Shown: positions 49,033-58,958, counted from the stretch's first letter. The stretch: DNA of 64,000 nucleotides from Streptomyces actinomycinicus (GCF_016741775.1 NZ_JAERRK010000010.1:1-64000), one strand, 5' to 3'. Notes: generated by a model from the letters alone, not told the origin. A program made the numbers and translations.

Positions 49033-51549
49033 ATGGCTGGGACCGGCGAGCAGGTGGTCCGGAGGCGGGCCCGGCTGGCCGCGCTGCTGGCCGACGCGTC
49101 GACCGGCGCGCTCGATACGGCCGGCGGGCGGGTCTCCGGCGTGTACCTGCGGTCCAGCACCCCGGGCATGCTGCGCCTCGCGGTGCTGGTGGGACTGCCC
49201 GGCCAGCTGTTCAGGCCCTGGTGGCGGCTGCACGTCGGCCGCCCCTTCCCGGTCGCCGACGCCTACCGGCTCGGGGTGCAGGTGGTCCTGTCGAACGCCA
49301 CCGAGACGATGCGCCGGTATCCGCAGCTGGCGGCCGGTCTGCCGTTCCAGTTCGGCTCGGTGCACGTACCCGTGCCGGGCGGGGCCGAACGGCTGGGGGT
49401 GATCACGGTGCTGCGCCCGGCGGTGCAGGACGCCGTGGACGGGTTCATGGACCGGGACCTGCTCTCCAGGCTGGCCGAGGGACTGGGCGCCGAGCTGCTC
49501 GCCCTGGCCGACGGGGACGAGGACGCCATCCTCTGGGACGGCGAACCGCTGTGCGTGCGGCCGCCCGCGAAGCTGCCCGCGCAGGCCACCGCAGGACGTT
49601 TCCACTGGGACCCGGCGACCTCCGCGGTGCGCGCGGACGACCGGCTGAACGCCCTGCTGGGCCTCTGCCCCGGCGAGTTCCAGGGCACGGAGAAGGAGCT
49701 GGCGGACGCCGTGGCGCCGGGCGACGCGCACCGGATCCTGGCCGCGCTGCACGAAACGGCCGCCGGAGAGCCGCCGAGCACTCCGCTGGACGTGCGGTCC
49801 CAGGTGGGCACCCCGCGTTTGCTGGACCTCTGGCCCGCCGGGGTCCACGGTGCCGCGCCCGCCGTCGGCGGGGTGGTCTTCGACCCCGGCCCCTCGGCCT
49901 CCGGGGACGGCGCCGCCGACCTGCTGCCGCAGGGCGTGTTCTGCGTGGACCGGCTGGGTCTGATCGTGTACGTCAACCCGGCCGCCGCCCGGCTCGCGGG
50001 CCGGGAGCGGGAGGAACTGCTCGGGCACGCGCTGTGGGAGGCGATCCCGTGGCTGACCGGGCCGCCGTACGACGACCATCTGCGCGGCGCACTGGTCACC
50101 CGGGACCCGGTGCACTTCCATGTCCAGCGGCCGTCCGCCGACGGGGGCCTCTCCGCCGAGGGCGACTGGCTGGCCGTGTCGGTGCACCCCGGCGAGGACC
50201 TGCTGACGTGCACGCTGGTCCCGGCCAGCCGGGTGGAGAGCACGCCGGAGCCGGTTCCCGAGGTGCACGTCCCGGAGGACGCGGTGGCGGCCCCCGCGAT
50301 GACGCCGTTGTACCGGCCGATCGCACTGGCCATCGCGCTGACGGACGCGGTGACCGCCCGGCAGGTCTCCGCTGTGGTCATGCAGGAGCTGCTGCCCGCG
50401 TTCGGCGGCCGGCGCCTGGCCATCTACCTGCTCCAGGAACGGCATCTCTACCTGGCCTGGGAGACCGGGTTCCCGCACGGGTTCCTCGCCCCGTTCGAGG
50501 GCGTCGGTCTCGATGCCCACCTGCCCGGCGTGGAGACCCTGACCACGGGCCGGCCGCTGTTCTTCGAGTCCATGGAGCAGCTGGCAGGGGCGTACCCCGG
50601 GATCGCTCTGGACGCCCACGAGGGCGCCCGTGCCTTCCTGCCGCTGATCGCCTCGGGCCGGCCGGTCGGTTCGTGCATCCTCGGCTTCGACCGCGCCCGT
50701 CCCTTCAGCACGGAGGAACGTACGGTGCTCACCGCGCTCGCCGGGCTGATCGCGCACGCGATGGAGCGGGCGCAGCGTTACGACAGTGAGGCGGCCCTCG
50801 CCCGCGGGCTGCAGCAGGCTCTGCTGCCCCGCCGGCTCTCGGCGCATCCGCGGGTGGAGACGGCGGGCCGTTATCTGCCGGGCACGCAGGGCATGGACGT
50901 GGGCGGTGACTGGTACGACGTGCTGGAGGCCGGGGAGGGGCTGGCGCTGGTCATCGGTGACGTGCAGGGGCACGGGGTGCAGGCTGCGGCCACCATGGGC
51001 CAGCTGCGCAGCGCCGTGCGGGCGTTCGCGCTGGGGGACCGGCCGCCCGACGAGGTGCTCAGTGGTACGAACCACCTGCTGATCGATCTGGACCCGGGTC
51101 AGTTCGCCAGCTGCTGCTATCTGCGCCTCGACCCGGTCACCGGCCGGGCCAGGATCGCCCGGGCGGGGCATCCGCCGCCGCTGCTGCGCTCCCCCGACGG
51201 AAGCACCCGGCTGCTGGACGTCCCGGGCGGTGTCGTCCTCGGGGTGGACGCGCAGGCCCGGTACCCGGTCACCGAGGTGCTGCTGGAGCCGGACGCGATC
51301 CTCGCCCTGTACACGGACGGGCTGGTCGAGCGGCCGGGCGCGGACATCGACGAGGGCATCACGGCGCTGCGGCTGGCGCTGTCCAGGGCCGGGGGTACCG
51401 CCCGGCGCGGTGGGCGGTCCCTGGCCGGGGTCGCGGACCGGCTGACGGCCACCGCCCGGCACGCCACCGACCGCCCCGACGACGTGGCTCTCCTCCTCGC
51501 CGCACGCCGCCGGTCAGCGGCCGTCGCCTCGGGTGACGGTCTCGCCTGA
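49033..51549 (+). CDS. PP2C (SpoIIE-type) phosphatase with GAF-like, PAS and GAF domains
   Basis: The 838-residue soluble regulator has a GAF-like N-terminus (1-160), a degenerate segment, a PAS domain (about 295-390: CVDRLGLIVYVNPAAARLAG), a GAF domain (430-590) and a C-terminal SpoIIE phosphatase (610-820) with MDVGGDWYDV, VIGDVQGHGVQAA, LYTDGLVERPG and DDVALLLA. It resembles the 24405-26546 phosphatase in order and sequence, so the two look like paralogues. ATG 49033 has GAGG upstream. It ends 28 bp before another PP2C protein gene, suggesting an operon. Confidence 0.9.
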   Translation: MAGTGEQVVRRRARLAALLADASTGALDTAGGRVSGVYLRSSTPGMLRLAVLVGLPGQLFRPWWRLHVGRPFPVADAYRLGVQVVLSNATETMRRYPQLAAGLPFQFGSVHVPVPGGAERLGVITVLRPAVQDAVDGFMDRDLLSRLAEGLGAELLALADGDEDAILWDGEPLCVRPPAKLPAQATAGRFHWDPATSAVRADDRLNALLGLCPGEFQGTEKELADAVAPGDAHRILAALHETAAGEPPSTPLDVRSQVGTPRLLDLWPAGVHGAAPAVGGVVFDPGPSASGDGAADLLPQGVFCVDRLGLIVYVNPAAARLAGREREELLGHALWEAIPWLTGPPYDDHLRGALVTRDPVHFHVQRPSADGGLSAEGDWLAVSVHPGEDLLTCTLVPASRVESTPEPVPEVHVPEDAVAAPAMTPLYRPIALAIALTDAVTARQVSAVVMQELLPAFGGRRLAIYLLQERHLYLAWETGFPHGFLAPFEGVGLDAHLPGVETLTTGRPLFFESMEQLAGAYPGIALDAHEGARAFLPLIASGRPVGSCILGFDRARPFSTEERTVLTALAGLIAHAMERAQRYDSEAALARGLQQALLPRRLSAHPRVETAGRYLPGTQGMDVGGDWYDVLEAGEGLALVIGDVQGHGVQAAATMGQLRSAVRAFALGDRPPDEVLSGTNHLLIDLDPGQFASCCYLRLDPVTGRARIARAGHPPPLLRSPDGSTRLLDVPGGVVLGVDAQARYPVTEVLLEPDAILALYTDGLVERPGADIDEGITALRLALSRAGGTARRGGRSLAGVADRLTATARHATDRPDDVALLLAARRRSAAVASGDGLA

Positions 51550-51577
51550 CGGCGCCGGGCAGTGTAGACATGGGCTC

Positions 51578-54316
51578 ATGGTGCGACTGCCCGGCCGGCC
51601 CGCGACCCGGCCGCCCCGTTCTTCCGGGCAGCCACGCGCACCGCGCGCCCGGCCGCGGCAGCGACGCGGCACGGGCGGCAGTCGGCCCGGATTCCTCCGG
51701 TCGGCGGTGACCGGGCGCAGCGTGGCCGGACAGGTGTTCCTGCTCCAGGTGGTGATCGTGCTGCTGCTGATCGTCTCGGCCGTGGTGGCGCAGGTGCTCC
51801 AGGTGCGGCGGGACACGGACACCGAGGCGACCAGACGCTCCCTCGCCGTGGCAGAGACGTTCGCGAACGCGCCGGGTACGGCCGCCGCGCTGCGCTCGCC
51901 CGACCCCACGGCCGTGCTGCAACCGCGCGCGGAGGCCGCCCGCGAGGCGACCGGCGTGGACTTCCTCGTGGTGATGGACACGGACGGCATCCGCTACACG
52001 CATCCCAAGACGGACCGTATCGGCAAGAAGTTCGTGGGCAACATCGCCCCGGCCCTGGCCGGCGACACGGTCATCGAGCACATCACCGGCACCCTCGGCC
52101 CGCTGGTGCAGGTCGTGGTGCCGGTGAAGGACGCCGGCGGCAAGGTGGTCGGCCTGGTCTCGGCGGGTATCACCACCGCGCACGTGGGCGGCGCCGCCCA
52201 GGAGCAGCTGCCGCTGCTGCTCGCGGCCTCGGCCACCGCGCTCGCGCTGGCGACCGCGGGCACCGCGCTGGTCAGCAGGCGCCTGCTGCGCCAGACGCAC
52301 GGGCTCGGACCGTACGAGATGACCCGGATGTACGAGCACCATGACGCGGTGCTGCACGCGGTCCGGGAGGGCGTGCTGATCGTCAGCGGCGACGGCCGGC
52401 TGCTGCTCGCCAACGACGAGGCGCACCGGCTGCTGAACCTGCCCGCGGACGCCGAGCGCCGGCACGTGCAGGAACTGGGCCTGGACGACGACACGGCGGG
52501 GCTGCTGGTCTCCGGGCGCATCGCCACGGACGAGGTGCACCTGGTCAAGGACCGTCTGCTGGCCATCAACCAGCGGCCCACCGACCTGCGCGGCGGGCCG
52601 CCCGGCAGTGTCACCACGCTGCGCGACTCCACCGAGCTGCGCGCCCTGTCCGGCCGTGCGGAGGTGGCCCGGGAACGGCTGAACATGCTGTACGACGCGG
52701 GGGTGGGCATCGGCACCAGTCTGGACGTGACCCGGACCGCCGAGGAGCTGGCGCGGCTGGCGGTGCCGCGGTTCGCGGACTTCGCGACGGTGGACCTGTT
52801 CGACGCGGTGCTGAGCGGCGAGGAGCCGCGGCCGGGGACCTCGCTGCGGCGCGCGGCCTGTGCCGGCGTGCGCCAGGACGCCCCGCTGTACCCGGTCGGC
52901 GAGCGGATCCGGTTCGTGGCGACCTCGCCGCAGGCCCGGGCCCTGACGACCGGGCAGTCGGTGACGGCGTCGCGGCTGCGCGACGAGCCCGGCTGGCGCG
53001 CGCAGGACCTGGAGCGCACCGACCAGGTGCTGGCGTACGGCATCCACTCGCTGATCACCGTGCCGTTGCGGGCGGGCAGCCTGGTGCTGGGGGTGGCGAG
53101 TTTCTGGCGGTCCGAGCGGCCGCAGCCGTTCGACAGTGAGGAACTGGCCCTGGCGGAGGAGCTGGTGGCGCGGGCCGCGGTGTCCATCGACAACGCGCGC
53201 CGGTACACGCGCGAGCACAGCATGGCGGTCACGCTGCAGCGCAGCCTGCTGCCGCGGAATCTGCCGGAGCAGGACGCCCTGGACATCGCCTACCGCTATC
53301 TGCCGGCCCAGTCGGGGGTGGGCGGTGACTGGTTCGACGTGCTGCCGCTGTCCGGTGCCCGGGTGGCGCTCGTCGTCGGTGACGTCGTGGGGCACGGGCT
53401 GCACGCGGCGGCGACGATGGGCCGGCTGCGGACCGCCGTGCACAATTTCGCGTCCCTGGATCTGCCGCCCGACGAACTCCTCGGCCTGCTGGACGAGGTG
53501 GTCGGGCGGATCGACCAGGACGAGACCGCGGCGGCGGGCTCGGCCATGGTCACGGGTGCGACCTGTCTGTATGCGATCTACGACCCGGTGTCCCGGCTGT
53601 GCACCGTCGCCCGGGCGGGTCATCCGCCGCCCGCCCTGGTGGGGCCCGACGGCGCCGTGGAGTTCCTGGACGTGCCGGCGGGACCGCCGCTGGGTCTGGG
53701 CGGGCTGCCGTTCGACACGGCGGAGCTGGAGCTGGCGGAGGGCAGCCGGCTGGTGCTGTACACCGACGGCCTGGTGGAGGACCGGGAGCGGGACATCGAC
53801 GAGGGGCTCGGCATGCTGAGCGACGCCCTGCGCCGGACACCGGGTGCCTCGCCCGAGGACACCTGCCGTACCGTGCTGGACCGGCTCCCGGCCCGGCCGA
53901 GCGACGACGTGGCGCTGATCGTCGCCCGGACCAGGGAGCTGGGCGGCGACCGGGTCGCACAGTGGCAGGTGCCGTCCGAGCCGGCGGCCGTGTCGGAGGT
54001 GCGGGGCTCGGTGACCCGGAAGCTCGCGGACTGGGGTCTGGAGGAGCTGGTGTTCACGACGGAGCTGATCCTGAGCGAGCTGGTCACCAACGCCATCCGC
54101 TACGGGCGCGCTCCGATCGGGGTACGGCTGCTCCGTGACCGCACGCTGATCTGCGAGGTCTCCGACGGCAGCACGACCTCGCCGCACCTGCGGTACGCGG
54201 CGAGCACCGACGAGGGCGGCCGGGGACTGTTCCTGGTCGCGCAGCTCGCGGAGCGGTGGGGCACCCGTTACACCCCGCACGGCAAGGTCATCTGGGCGGA
54301 GCAGCCGCTGCCCTGA
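51578..54316 (+). CDS. Membrane sensor phosphatase/kinase: Cache-PAS-GAF-SpoIIE-HATPase
   Basis: The 912-residue protein has a basic N-tail, membrane helix 1 (about 52-74), an extracellular single-Cache domain (75-195: FLVVMDTDGIRYTHPKTDRIGK), membrane helix 2 (about 205-225), PAS (250-360), GAF (375-530), SpoIIE/PP2C (545-745: GVGGDWFDV, VVGDVVGHGLHAA, LYTDGLVEDRE) and an RsbW-like anti-sigma kinase domain (760-890: ILSELVTNAIRYG, DEGGRGLFLV). It thus combines opposing phosphatase and kinase activities for STAS proteins in one ligand-sensing chain, a form known from Streptomyces. It probably shares a transcript with the preceding PP2C gene. Confidence 0.92.
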   Translation: MVRLPGRPATRPPRSSGQPRAPRARPRQRRGTGGSRPGFLRSAVTGRSVAGQVFLLQVVIVLLLIVSAVVAQVLQVRRDTDTEATRRSLAVAETFANAPGTAAALRSPDPTAVLQPRAEAAREATGVDFLVVMDTDGIRYTHPKTDRIGKKFVGNIAPALAGDTVIEHITGTLGPLVQVVVPVKDAGGKVVGLVSAGITTAHVGGAAQEQLPLLLAASATALALATAGTALVSRRLLRQTHGLGPYEMTRMYEHHDAVLHAVREGVLIVSGDGRLLLANDEAHRLLNLPADAERRHVQELGLDDDTAGLLVSGRIATDEVHLVKDRLLAINQRPTDLRGGPPGSVTTLRDSTELRALSGRAEVARERLNMLYDAGVGIGTSLDVTRTAEELARLAVPRFADFATVDLFDAVLSGEEPRPGTSLRRAACAGVRQDAPLYPVGERIRFVATSPQARALTTGQSVTASRLRDEPGWRAQDLERTDQVLAYGIHSLITVPLRAGSLVLGVASFWRSERPQPFDSEELALAEELVARAAVSIDNARRYTREHSMAVTLQRSLLPRNLPEQDALDIAYRYLPAQSGVGGDWFDVLPLSGARVALVVGDVVGHGLHAAATMGRLRTAVHNFASLDLPPDELLGLLDEVVGRIDQDETAAAGSAMVTGATCLYAIYDPVSRLCTVARAGHPPPALVGPDGAVEFLDVPAGPPLGLGGLPFDTAELELAEGSRLVLYTDGLVEDRERDIDEGLGMLSDALRRTPGASPEDTCRTVLDRLPARPSDDVALIVARTRELGGDRVAQWQVPSEPAAVSEVRGSVTRKLADWGLEELVFTTELILSELVTNAIRYGRAPIGVRLLRDRTLICEVSDGSTTSPHLRYAASTDEGGRGLFLVAQLAERWGTRYTPHGKVIWAEQPLP

Positions 54317-54383
54317 GCGCCGGTGCCGGCCCTGTTCCGGCCTCGACGCACAAACATGTTGAGGACACGACAGGCGTTGGGTG

Positions 54384-55715
54384 ATGATCACCCTCATGTT
54401 CTCGCGCAGGAGTCCCCGCCCCAAGTCCCCCGTACTCCGCAAGGCCTGGGAGTCGCTGGATTCCGGGGACGTCCCCGGGGCGCTTCGGCAGTTGCGGGCG
54501 GCGGGCGAGGAGCAGCCGCTCGGAGAGGTCGCCCTCGTGGTGCGGCGGGCCGCGGACTCGGTGGGCTTCGACGACCTCGCCAGGGCCGCGGCGGCACTCA
54601 CCGCCGAACCCGGACGGGCCCAGGCGCTCTACGACTTCGGGTACGCGTGCGTCGAACGCGACGTGCCGTACCTGGCGATCCCCGCGCTGCGCGGGGCGTT
54701 GCGCCGGGCCGAGGGCTCGCTCACCGTGCTGCGGGAGCTGGTGTCGGCGTACGAGCGCGAGGGCCGGCACGGTGAGGCGGTCACCGAACTCGCCCGTCGC
54801 GAGGGGACCTTCCAGGACTGGCCGGACCGATACCTGCTGGTGTTCAACGCCGTACTGGCGGGTGATCTGGAGCTGGCCCGGCGACAGCACGCGCTGCTGC
54901 CCGACCCCGAGGACTCGATGTGGCAGGGGGCCCGGGAGCGGCAGAACCGCGTGCTGGAGCGGGCGGCCGACGCGGAGCGGGCGGGCTCGCTCGATCTGAC
55001 GGATCTGCGCGGCTGGCAGTACGTGATCGGCGGTACCGTGCTCGGCACGCTGTCCCCGTACGGGTTCACGGCGGGCATGAACGGGCGCTGGGCCTGGGTG
55101 CAGGACAGCCCCGGGCAGTGCCTGCGGGGCCTGCTGCGGCTGCGGGCGCTGCTGGCGGCGGCCGAGGTGCGGCCCCGTTCCGTGTCGCTGCTGCCCGACC
55201 GGGACTCGCAGATCCTGGGCCTCGCCGCGGCCGAGGTGCTCGGCCTGCCGGCCGAGCCGTTCGAGGCGGACCGGCAGGACACGGTGGTCGTCGCCTACGA
55301 CCTCGACGGGCTCGCGGTGCACGACGGCGGGCCCGAACTCGTCGGCAGTCTCTTTGGACGCACCCCCGGTCAGGTGCTGCACGCGCACGCGAGCTGCTGG
55401 ACGGACCCGCCCGCGATCACGCCGGACAGCGTGGGGCTGTTGCACCAGTCCGTCGTGGCGCCCTGGGGTGAGCAGTTGGCCCAGGGCCCGGACGGCGGTG
55501 TGCGGCGGGGGCCGGCCGACGACCGGCCGGCGGCGGAGATCGCCGCCGGGATCGTGGGTGCCGACCCGGCGCCGGACCCCGGGGACGGGGAGGGCCCGGC
55601 GGACGACGACGCCGGGTTCACCGCGTTCGCCACGGCCGTCAGGGACACGTGGCTGCGCGGCGACCGGGCGCGGGTGCGGTCCGCCGGGCCCGTTCCGGGC
55701 TCGCGGTTCGCCTGA
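54384..55715 (+). CDS. Unknown protein with TPR-like helices
   Basis: The roughly 443-residue cytosolic protein begins FSRRSPRPKSPVLRKAWESLDSGDVPGALRQLRA, continuing with helical pairs such as GRAQALYDFGYACVERDVPYLAIPALRGAL and SLTVLRELVSAYEREGRHGEAVTEL, which read like TPR units. The second half (from about 220) is a separate alpha/beta part (SLSPYGFTAGMNGRW-like, VAYDLDGLAVHDG) and may contain a FAD/NAD-type or other fold I cannot name. The start codon is uncertain (ATG 54384 or 54396). I recall this only as a conserved streptomycete hypothetical. It converges with a small gene 9 bp away. Confidence 0.75.
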   Translation: MITLMFSRRSPRPKSPVLRKAWESLDSGDVPGALRQLRAAGEEQPLGEVALVVRRAADSVGFDDLARAAAALTAEPGRAQALYDFGYACVERDVPYLAIPALRGALRRAEGSLTVLRELVSAYEREGRHGEAVTELARREGTFQDWPDRYLLVFNAVLAGDLELARRQHALLPDPEDSMWQGARERQNRVLERAADAERAGSLDLTDLRGWQYVIGGTVLGTLSPYGFTAGMNGRWAWVQDSPGQCLRGLLRLRALLAAAEVRPRSVSLLPDRDSQILGLAAAEVLGLPAEPFEADRQDTVVVAYDLDGLAVHDGGPELVGSLFGRTPGQVLHAHASCWTDPPAITPDSVGLLHQSVVAPWGEQLAQGPDGGVRRGPADDRPAAEIAAGIVGADPAPDPGDGEGPADDDAGFTAFATAVRDTWLRGDRARVRSAGPVPGSRFA

Positions 55716-55724
55716 CCGGAGCGG

Positions 55725-55961
55725 TCAGCCGCCGTTCAGCCGTGCGCGGAGCAGCTGCTTGCCCAGCTCGGCGCCCTTGCGGCTGTCGGACTGGGCCTTG
55801 CGGAACAGGTCCACGACCTCGCTGTCCTTGTCCCGCTCGGCGTCCTGGATGTACTGCTCCAGGCGCAGTGCGTTGCTCAGGCACGCCTCGACGTACCAGA
55901 TCAGATTGTAGTCCTTGTCGCGGGTGCCGGTGACGTCGCCGGTCTCGCTTGTGCTGGTCAT
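55725..55961 (-). CDS. Small conserved actinobacterial protein
   Basis: The 78-residue helical protein (NLIWYVEACLSNALRLEQYI, EVVDLFRKAQSDSRKGAELGKQL) has charged, well-patterned helices and GC-biased coding composition with a good GGAG before ATG 55961. I recognise it as a widespread Streptomyces hypothetical of unknown function, probably a helical hairpin that dimerises. Confidence 0.8.
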   Translation of the reverse strand: MTSTSETGDVTGTRDKDYNLIWYVEACLSNALRLEQYIQDAERDKDSEVVDLFRKAQSDSRKGAELGKQLLRARLNGG

Positions 55962-56036
55962 CCGGGGTCTCCTCCTTCTGTCGACCCTATGTGGATTCCG
56001 CTTCCGGAAGCCCCCGGGTACCCGTGCGACCTGCCC

Positions 56037-56360
56037 CTACTCGTCGATCACCGCGCCGAACCGGGCCGCGTGGGCGGGGGCCGCCGAGGGCGCCCGCGCC
56101 GTAGGACCGGGATCCGTCGGCGAGCAGCCCGTTGCCGCCGGCCGGGAGCAGCCAGACCATGCCGTCGCCCGCGTTCCCGGCGGGCGCCGCGGCCACCGGC
56201 TCGCCGCGCCCGCGTCGGCGACGGTGCCCACGTCCTCGCCGGGCGCGCCGACGGCCACGTCCGCGTAGCCGTCACCGCCGACGTCGGCCACGGACAGGTC
56301 GGAGCCCCAGGCGTCGCCCTGCTCCGCGGCGCCGGGAGGTTGTTGCTGGACATGTCCCAT
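56037..56360 (-). pseudogene. Frameshifted FG-GAP repeat protein fragment
   Basis: In the minus strand, one frame gives GSDLSVADVGGDGYADVAVG followed by APGEDVGTVADAG, a clear FG-GAP (integrin-like beta-propeller) unit with its Ca2+-binding D-x-G-G-D-G-x-x-D loop. A second frame then continues the same repeat (DGMVWLLPAGGNGLLADGSR, SYGAGALGG), and the first frame resumes with RFGAVIDE. So at least two indels disrupt the repeat. No signal peptide or other propeller blades are present. It is a remnant of a secreted FG-GAP protein. Confidence 0.65.
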
Positions 56361-56403
56361 ACCCCGGTGGGTGATTGACGATGTGTCAGCCCTGCCGGGG
56401 GGT

Positions 56404-58239
56404 TCAGCCGAGGGCGCGGTCCAGGTTGAACGCGGCGCTGATCAGGGAAAGATGGGTGAACGCCTGCGGGAAGTTTCCCTGTTGCTCGCCGGTGCGGCCG
56501 ATCTCCTCGGCGTACAGGCCGAGATGGTTGGCGTAGGTGAGCATCTTCTCGAACGCCAGCCGTGCTTCGTCGACACGGCCGGCCCGGACGAGGGCCTCCA
56601 CGTACCAGAACGAGCAGATGGAGAAGGTGCCCTCGTCGCCGCGCAGGCCGTCGGGGCTGGCCTGCGGGTCGTACCGGTAGACGAGGGAGTCGGAGACCAG
56701 GTCCTCGGTGAGGGCGTCGAGGGTGGAGAGCCACTTGGGGTCGGTGGGGGCGATGAACTTGGCGAGCGGCATCATCAGTACCGAGGCGTCGAGGACGTCG
56801 GCGTCCTCGTACTGCATGAAGGCGCCCCGGCGCTCCGACCAGCCGCGGTCCATGATCCGCCGGTAGATGGTGTCCCGGGCCTGGCGCCAGCGCCGGTGGT
56901 CGGCGGGCAGCCCGCGGTGGTTGGCGAGGCGGATGGCACGCTCGATCGCCACCCAGCACATCAGCCGCGAGTACAGGAAGTTCTTGCGGCCGCCGCGGGT
57001 CTCCCAGACGCCCTCGTCGGGCTGGTCCCAGTTGTCGCACACCCAGTCGACCAGCCGGCACAGGTCGTCCCACTGACCGCTGGAGATGGGTTCGGCCCAC
57101 TTGTCGTAGAGGTAGACGGAGTCGATCAGGGCGCCGTAGATGTCGAGCTGGAGCTGGTCGGCGGCGGCGTTGCCGACCCGGACCGGGGCCGAGCCCTGGT
57201 GGCCCTCCAGGTGCGGCAGCTCGCGTTCCGGCAGGTCGGCCCGGCCGTCGATGCCGTACATGATCTGCAGCGGGCCGGAGGCGGAGCCGTCCCCGGAGCC
57301 GAGGCGGGCGGTCAGGAACCTCATGAAGGCCGCGGCCTCGCCGCTGAAGCCGAGCCTGAGCAGCGCGTAGACCGCGAACGCGGCGTCACGGACCCACACG
57401 TAGCGGTAGTCCCAGTTGCGCTCGCCGCCCAGCTGTTCGGGCAGGCTGGTGGTGGGCGCGGCGACGATGGCGCCGGTGGGAGCGTAGGTGAGCAGTTTCA
57501 GGGTGAGGGCTGAGCGGTGCACCATCTCGCGCCAGCGGCCCCGGTAGCGGGACTGGTGGAGCCACTTCCGCCAGTAGCTGACGGTGGCGTTGAACTCCTG
57601 TTCCGCCTCGGCGTGGGCGCAGCCGCGGGGTACGACCTGTTCGCCGAGCTGGTCGAGGGCGAACACCGCCGTCTCGCCCTCGCTGAGCTTGAAGTCGGCG
57701 CGCGCGTCGCGGCCGTCGTTCTCCACGGTGACGGTGGAGGTGAGCGCGAGGGACCGCTCGGGAGACTCGAAGACGAGCATGCCGTCCAGGGCGCGCAGGG
57801 TGTGCGGGTCGGCGCCGTAGTCGAAGCGCGGGGCGATCAGGGCGTGGAACGGCACGGTGCCGCGCACGCACACCACGCGGCGGATCAGCCGGTGCCGGCT
57901 CACCTCGCGCGACCGGTCGCAGCACACGGGCATGAAGTCCTGCACCTCGCCGACGCCGTCCTCCGTGAAGAAGCGGGTGATCAGCACGTTCGTGTCGGGG
58001 AAGTAGAACTGCTTGGTGCGCGCCGGTACGGCGGCGGCCAGCTCGAAGCGTCCGCCCCGCTCGGCGTCGAGGATCGCCGCGAAGACGCTGGGCGAATCGA
58101 AGGAGGGACAGCAGTACCAGTCGATCGTGCCGTTGGTGCCGACAAGGGCGACACTGCGCAGGTCCCCGATGAGGCCGTGCTCGGCGATGGGCAGGTATCG
58201 GGGGCTGGGGACGTCCTGGGCGAACGGCGTCGTGGCCAT
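56404..58239 (-). CDS. Glycoside hydrolase family 15 enzyme (glucoamylase/trehalase-like)
   Basis: The 611-residue cytosolic protein starts YLPIAEHGLIGDLRSVALVGTNGTIDWYC, the typical beginning of bacterial GH15 proteins with an N-terminal beta-sandwich (to about 230). The (alpha/alpha)6 barrel contains NWDYRYVWVRDAAFAVYALL, the general-acid region PDEGVWETRGG (Glu413) and the base region RTGEQQGNFPQAFTHL near residue 590. There is no signal peptide. Actinobacterial relatives include alpha,alpha-trehalases and glucoamylases; the actual substrate cannot be fixed. It is monocistronic, with a 272-bp upstream region divergent from the small 58512 gene. Confidence 0.92.
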   Translation of the reverse strand: MATTPFAQDVPSPRYLPIAEHGLIGDLRSVALVGTNGTIDWYCCPSFDSPSVFAAILDAERGGRFELAAAVPARTKQFYFPDTNVLITRFFTEDGVGEVQDFMPVCCDRSREVSRHRLIRRVVCVRGTVPFHALIAPRFDYGADPHTLRALDGMLVFESPERSLALTSTVTVENDGRDARADFKLSEGETAVFALDQLGEQVVPRGCAHAEAEQEFNATVSYWRKWLHQSRYRGRWREMVHRSALTLKLLTYAPTGAIVAAPTTSLPEQLGGERNWDYRYVWVRDAAFAVYALLRLGFSGEAAAFMRFLTARLGSGDGSASGPLQIMYGIDGRADLPERELPHLEGHQGSAPVRVGNAAADQLQLDIYGALIDSVYLYDKWAEPISSGQWDDLCRLVDWVCDNWDQPDEGVWETRGGRKNFLYSRLMCWVAIERAIRLANHRGLPADHRRWRQARDTIYRRIMDRGWSERRGAFMQYEDADVLDASVLMMPLAKFIAPTDPKWLSTLDALTEDLVSDSLVYRYDPQASPDGLRGDEGTFSICSFWYVEALVRAGRVDEARLAFEKMLTYANHLGLYAEEIGRTGEQQGNFPQAFTHLSLISAAFNLDRALG

Positions 58240-58511
58240 CGGCGGCCTCCCGGTGAGCTGTGCGGTGACTCCCCCCGCTTACAGTGACTTTATCCGGTTG
58301 TATGAGGTTTCTCCGCTTGCGGGGCTTCTTCCCGTATGCGGGGTGTTTTCCAGCTTAGGAGCGAGTGGATTCCCGTGGCGTGGGAAGCCGCTCCTCACCG
58401 CCTCCGAGGCGCCTCCGGATGCAGGGTGCGCCGAGGAGGGCAATGGTGAAAGTGTGCCCCGTTCGGAGGCACCGGCACGGATGCGGTCATCCGGACCGAG
58501 GAGGAGGCATC

Positions 58512-58721
58512 ATGTCGACATCCACACCCGAAGAGTCCCGGTCGTCGTCCGACGACGTCTGCACCCCGGACGCCCTGCTCCACTCCGCTCCCGCGAGGGA
58601 CGTCACCCCGGAGGACCTGGTGATGGCGGCGGGCAGGGACGTCACACCGAAGACCCTCGACTGGGCGCGGCGCAAGCTGGAGTCCGAGGGCCCGGCGGCC
58701 ATCGAGAAGCTGCTGCCCTAG
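58512..58721 (+). CDS. Small conserved protein
   Basis: The 69-residue protein follows a strong GAGGAGG and starts at ATG 58512. The polar N-tail (TSTPEESRSSSDDV) is followed by a charged helical C-half (VTPEDLVMAAGRDVTPKTLDW, ARRKLESEGPAAIEKLLP). I recall it as a conserved streptomycete hypothetical with no known role. Confidence 0.75.
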   Translation: MSTSTPEESRSSSDDVCTPDALLHSAPARDVTPEDLVMAAGRDVTPKTLDWARRKLESEGPAAIEKLLP

Positions 58722-58958
58722 GGCGGTCCGGGGAGTCGGTAGAGGCAGGAACCGAACGGGGAAGCCGGCCGGGCGAGCACGCGCCCGGCCGGTGCCGTGC
58801 CCGGGGGCGGGTGGCGACGGCGCGTCCCTCGCCGCTGCCGCCCTCGCCGCTGCCGCCGTCGGCGTCGCCCGGCGCCTTCCTCGTCACCGTGAGGCCGGGG
58901 ATATTCCACGGTCGCCCATGCCTTCCGCGGGACGCCCGGTGGCTGTCAGACTCCCGGG

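Noticed and set aside
48781..51462. Long upstream extension of the 33-residue-repeat protein on the minus strand
   Set aside because: It runs antisense through the PP2C gene; the ATG at 48780 gives a sensible start with a ribosome binding site.
51359..54601. 1080-codon minus-strand frame
   Set aside because: Antisense to the sensor phosphatase/kinase gene, with no recognisable domain.
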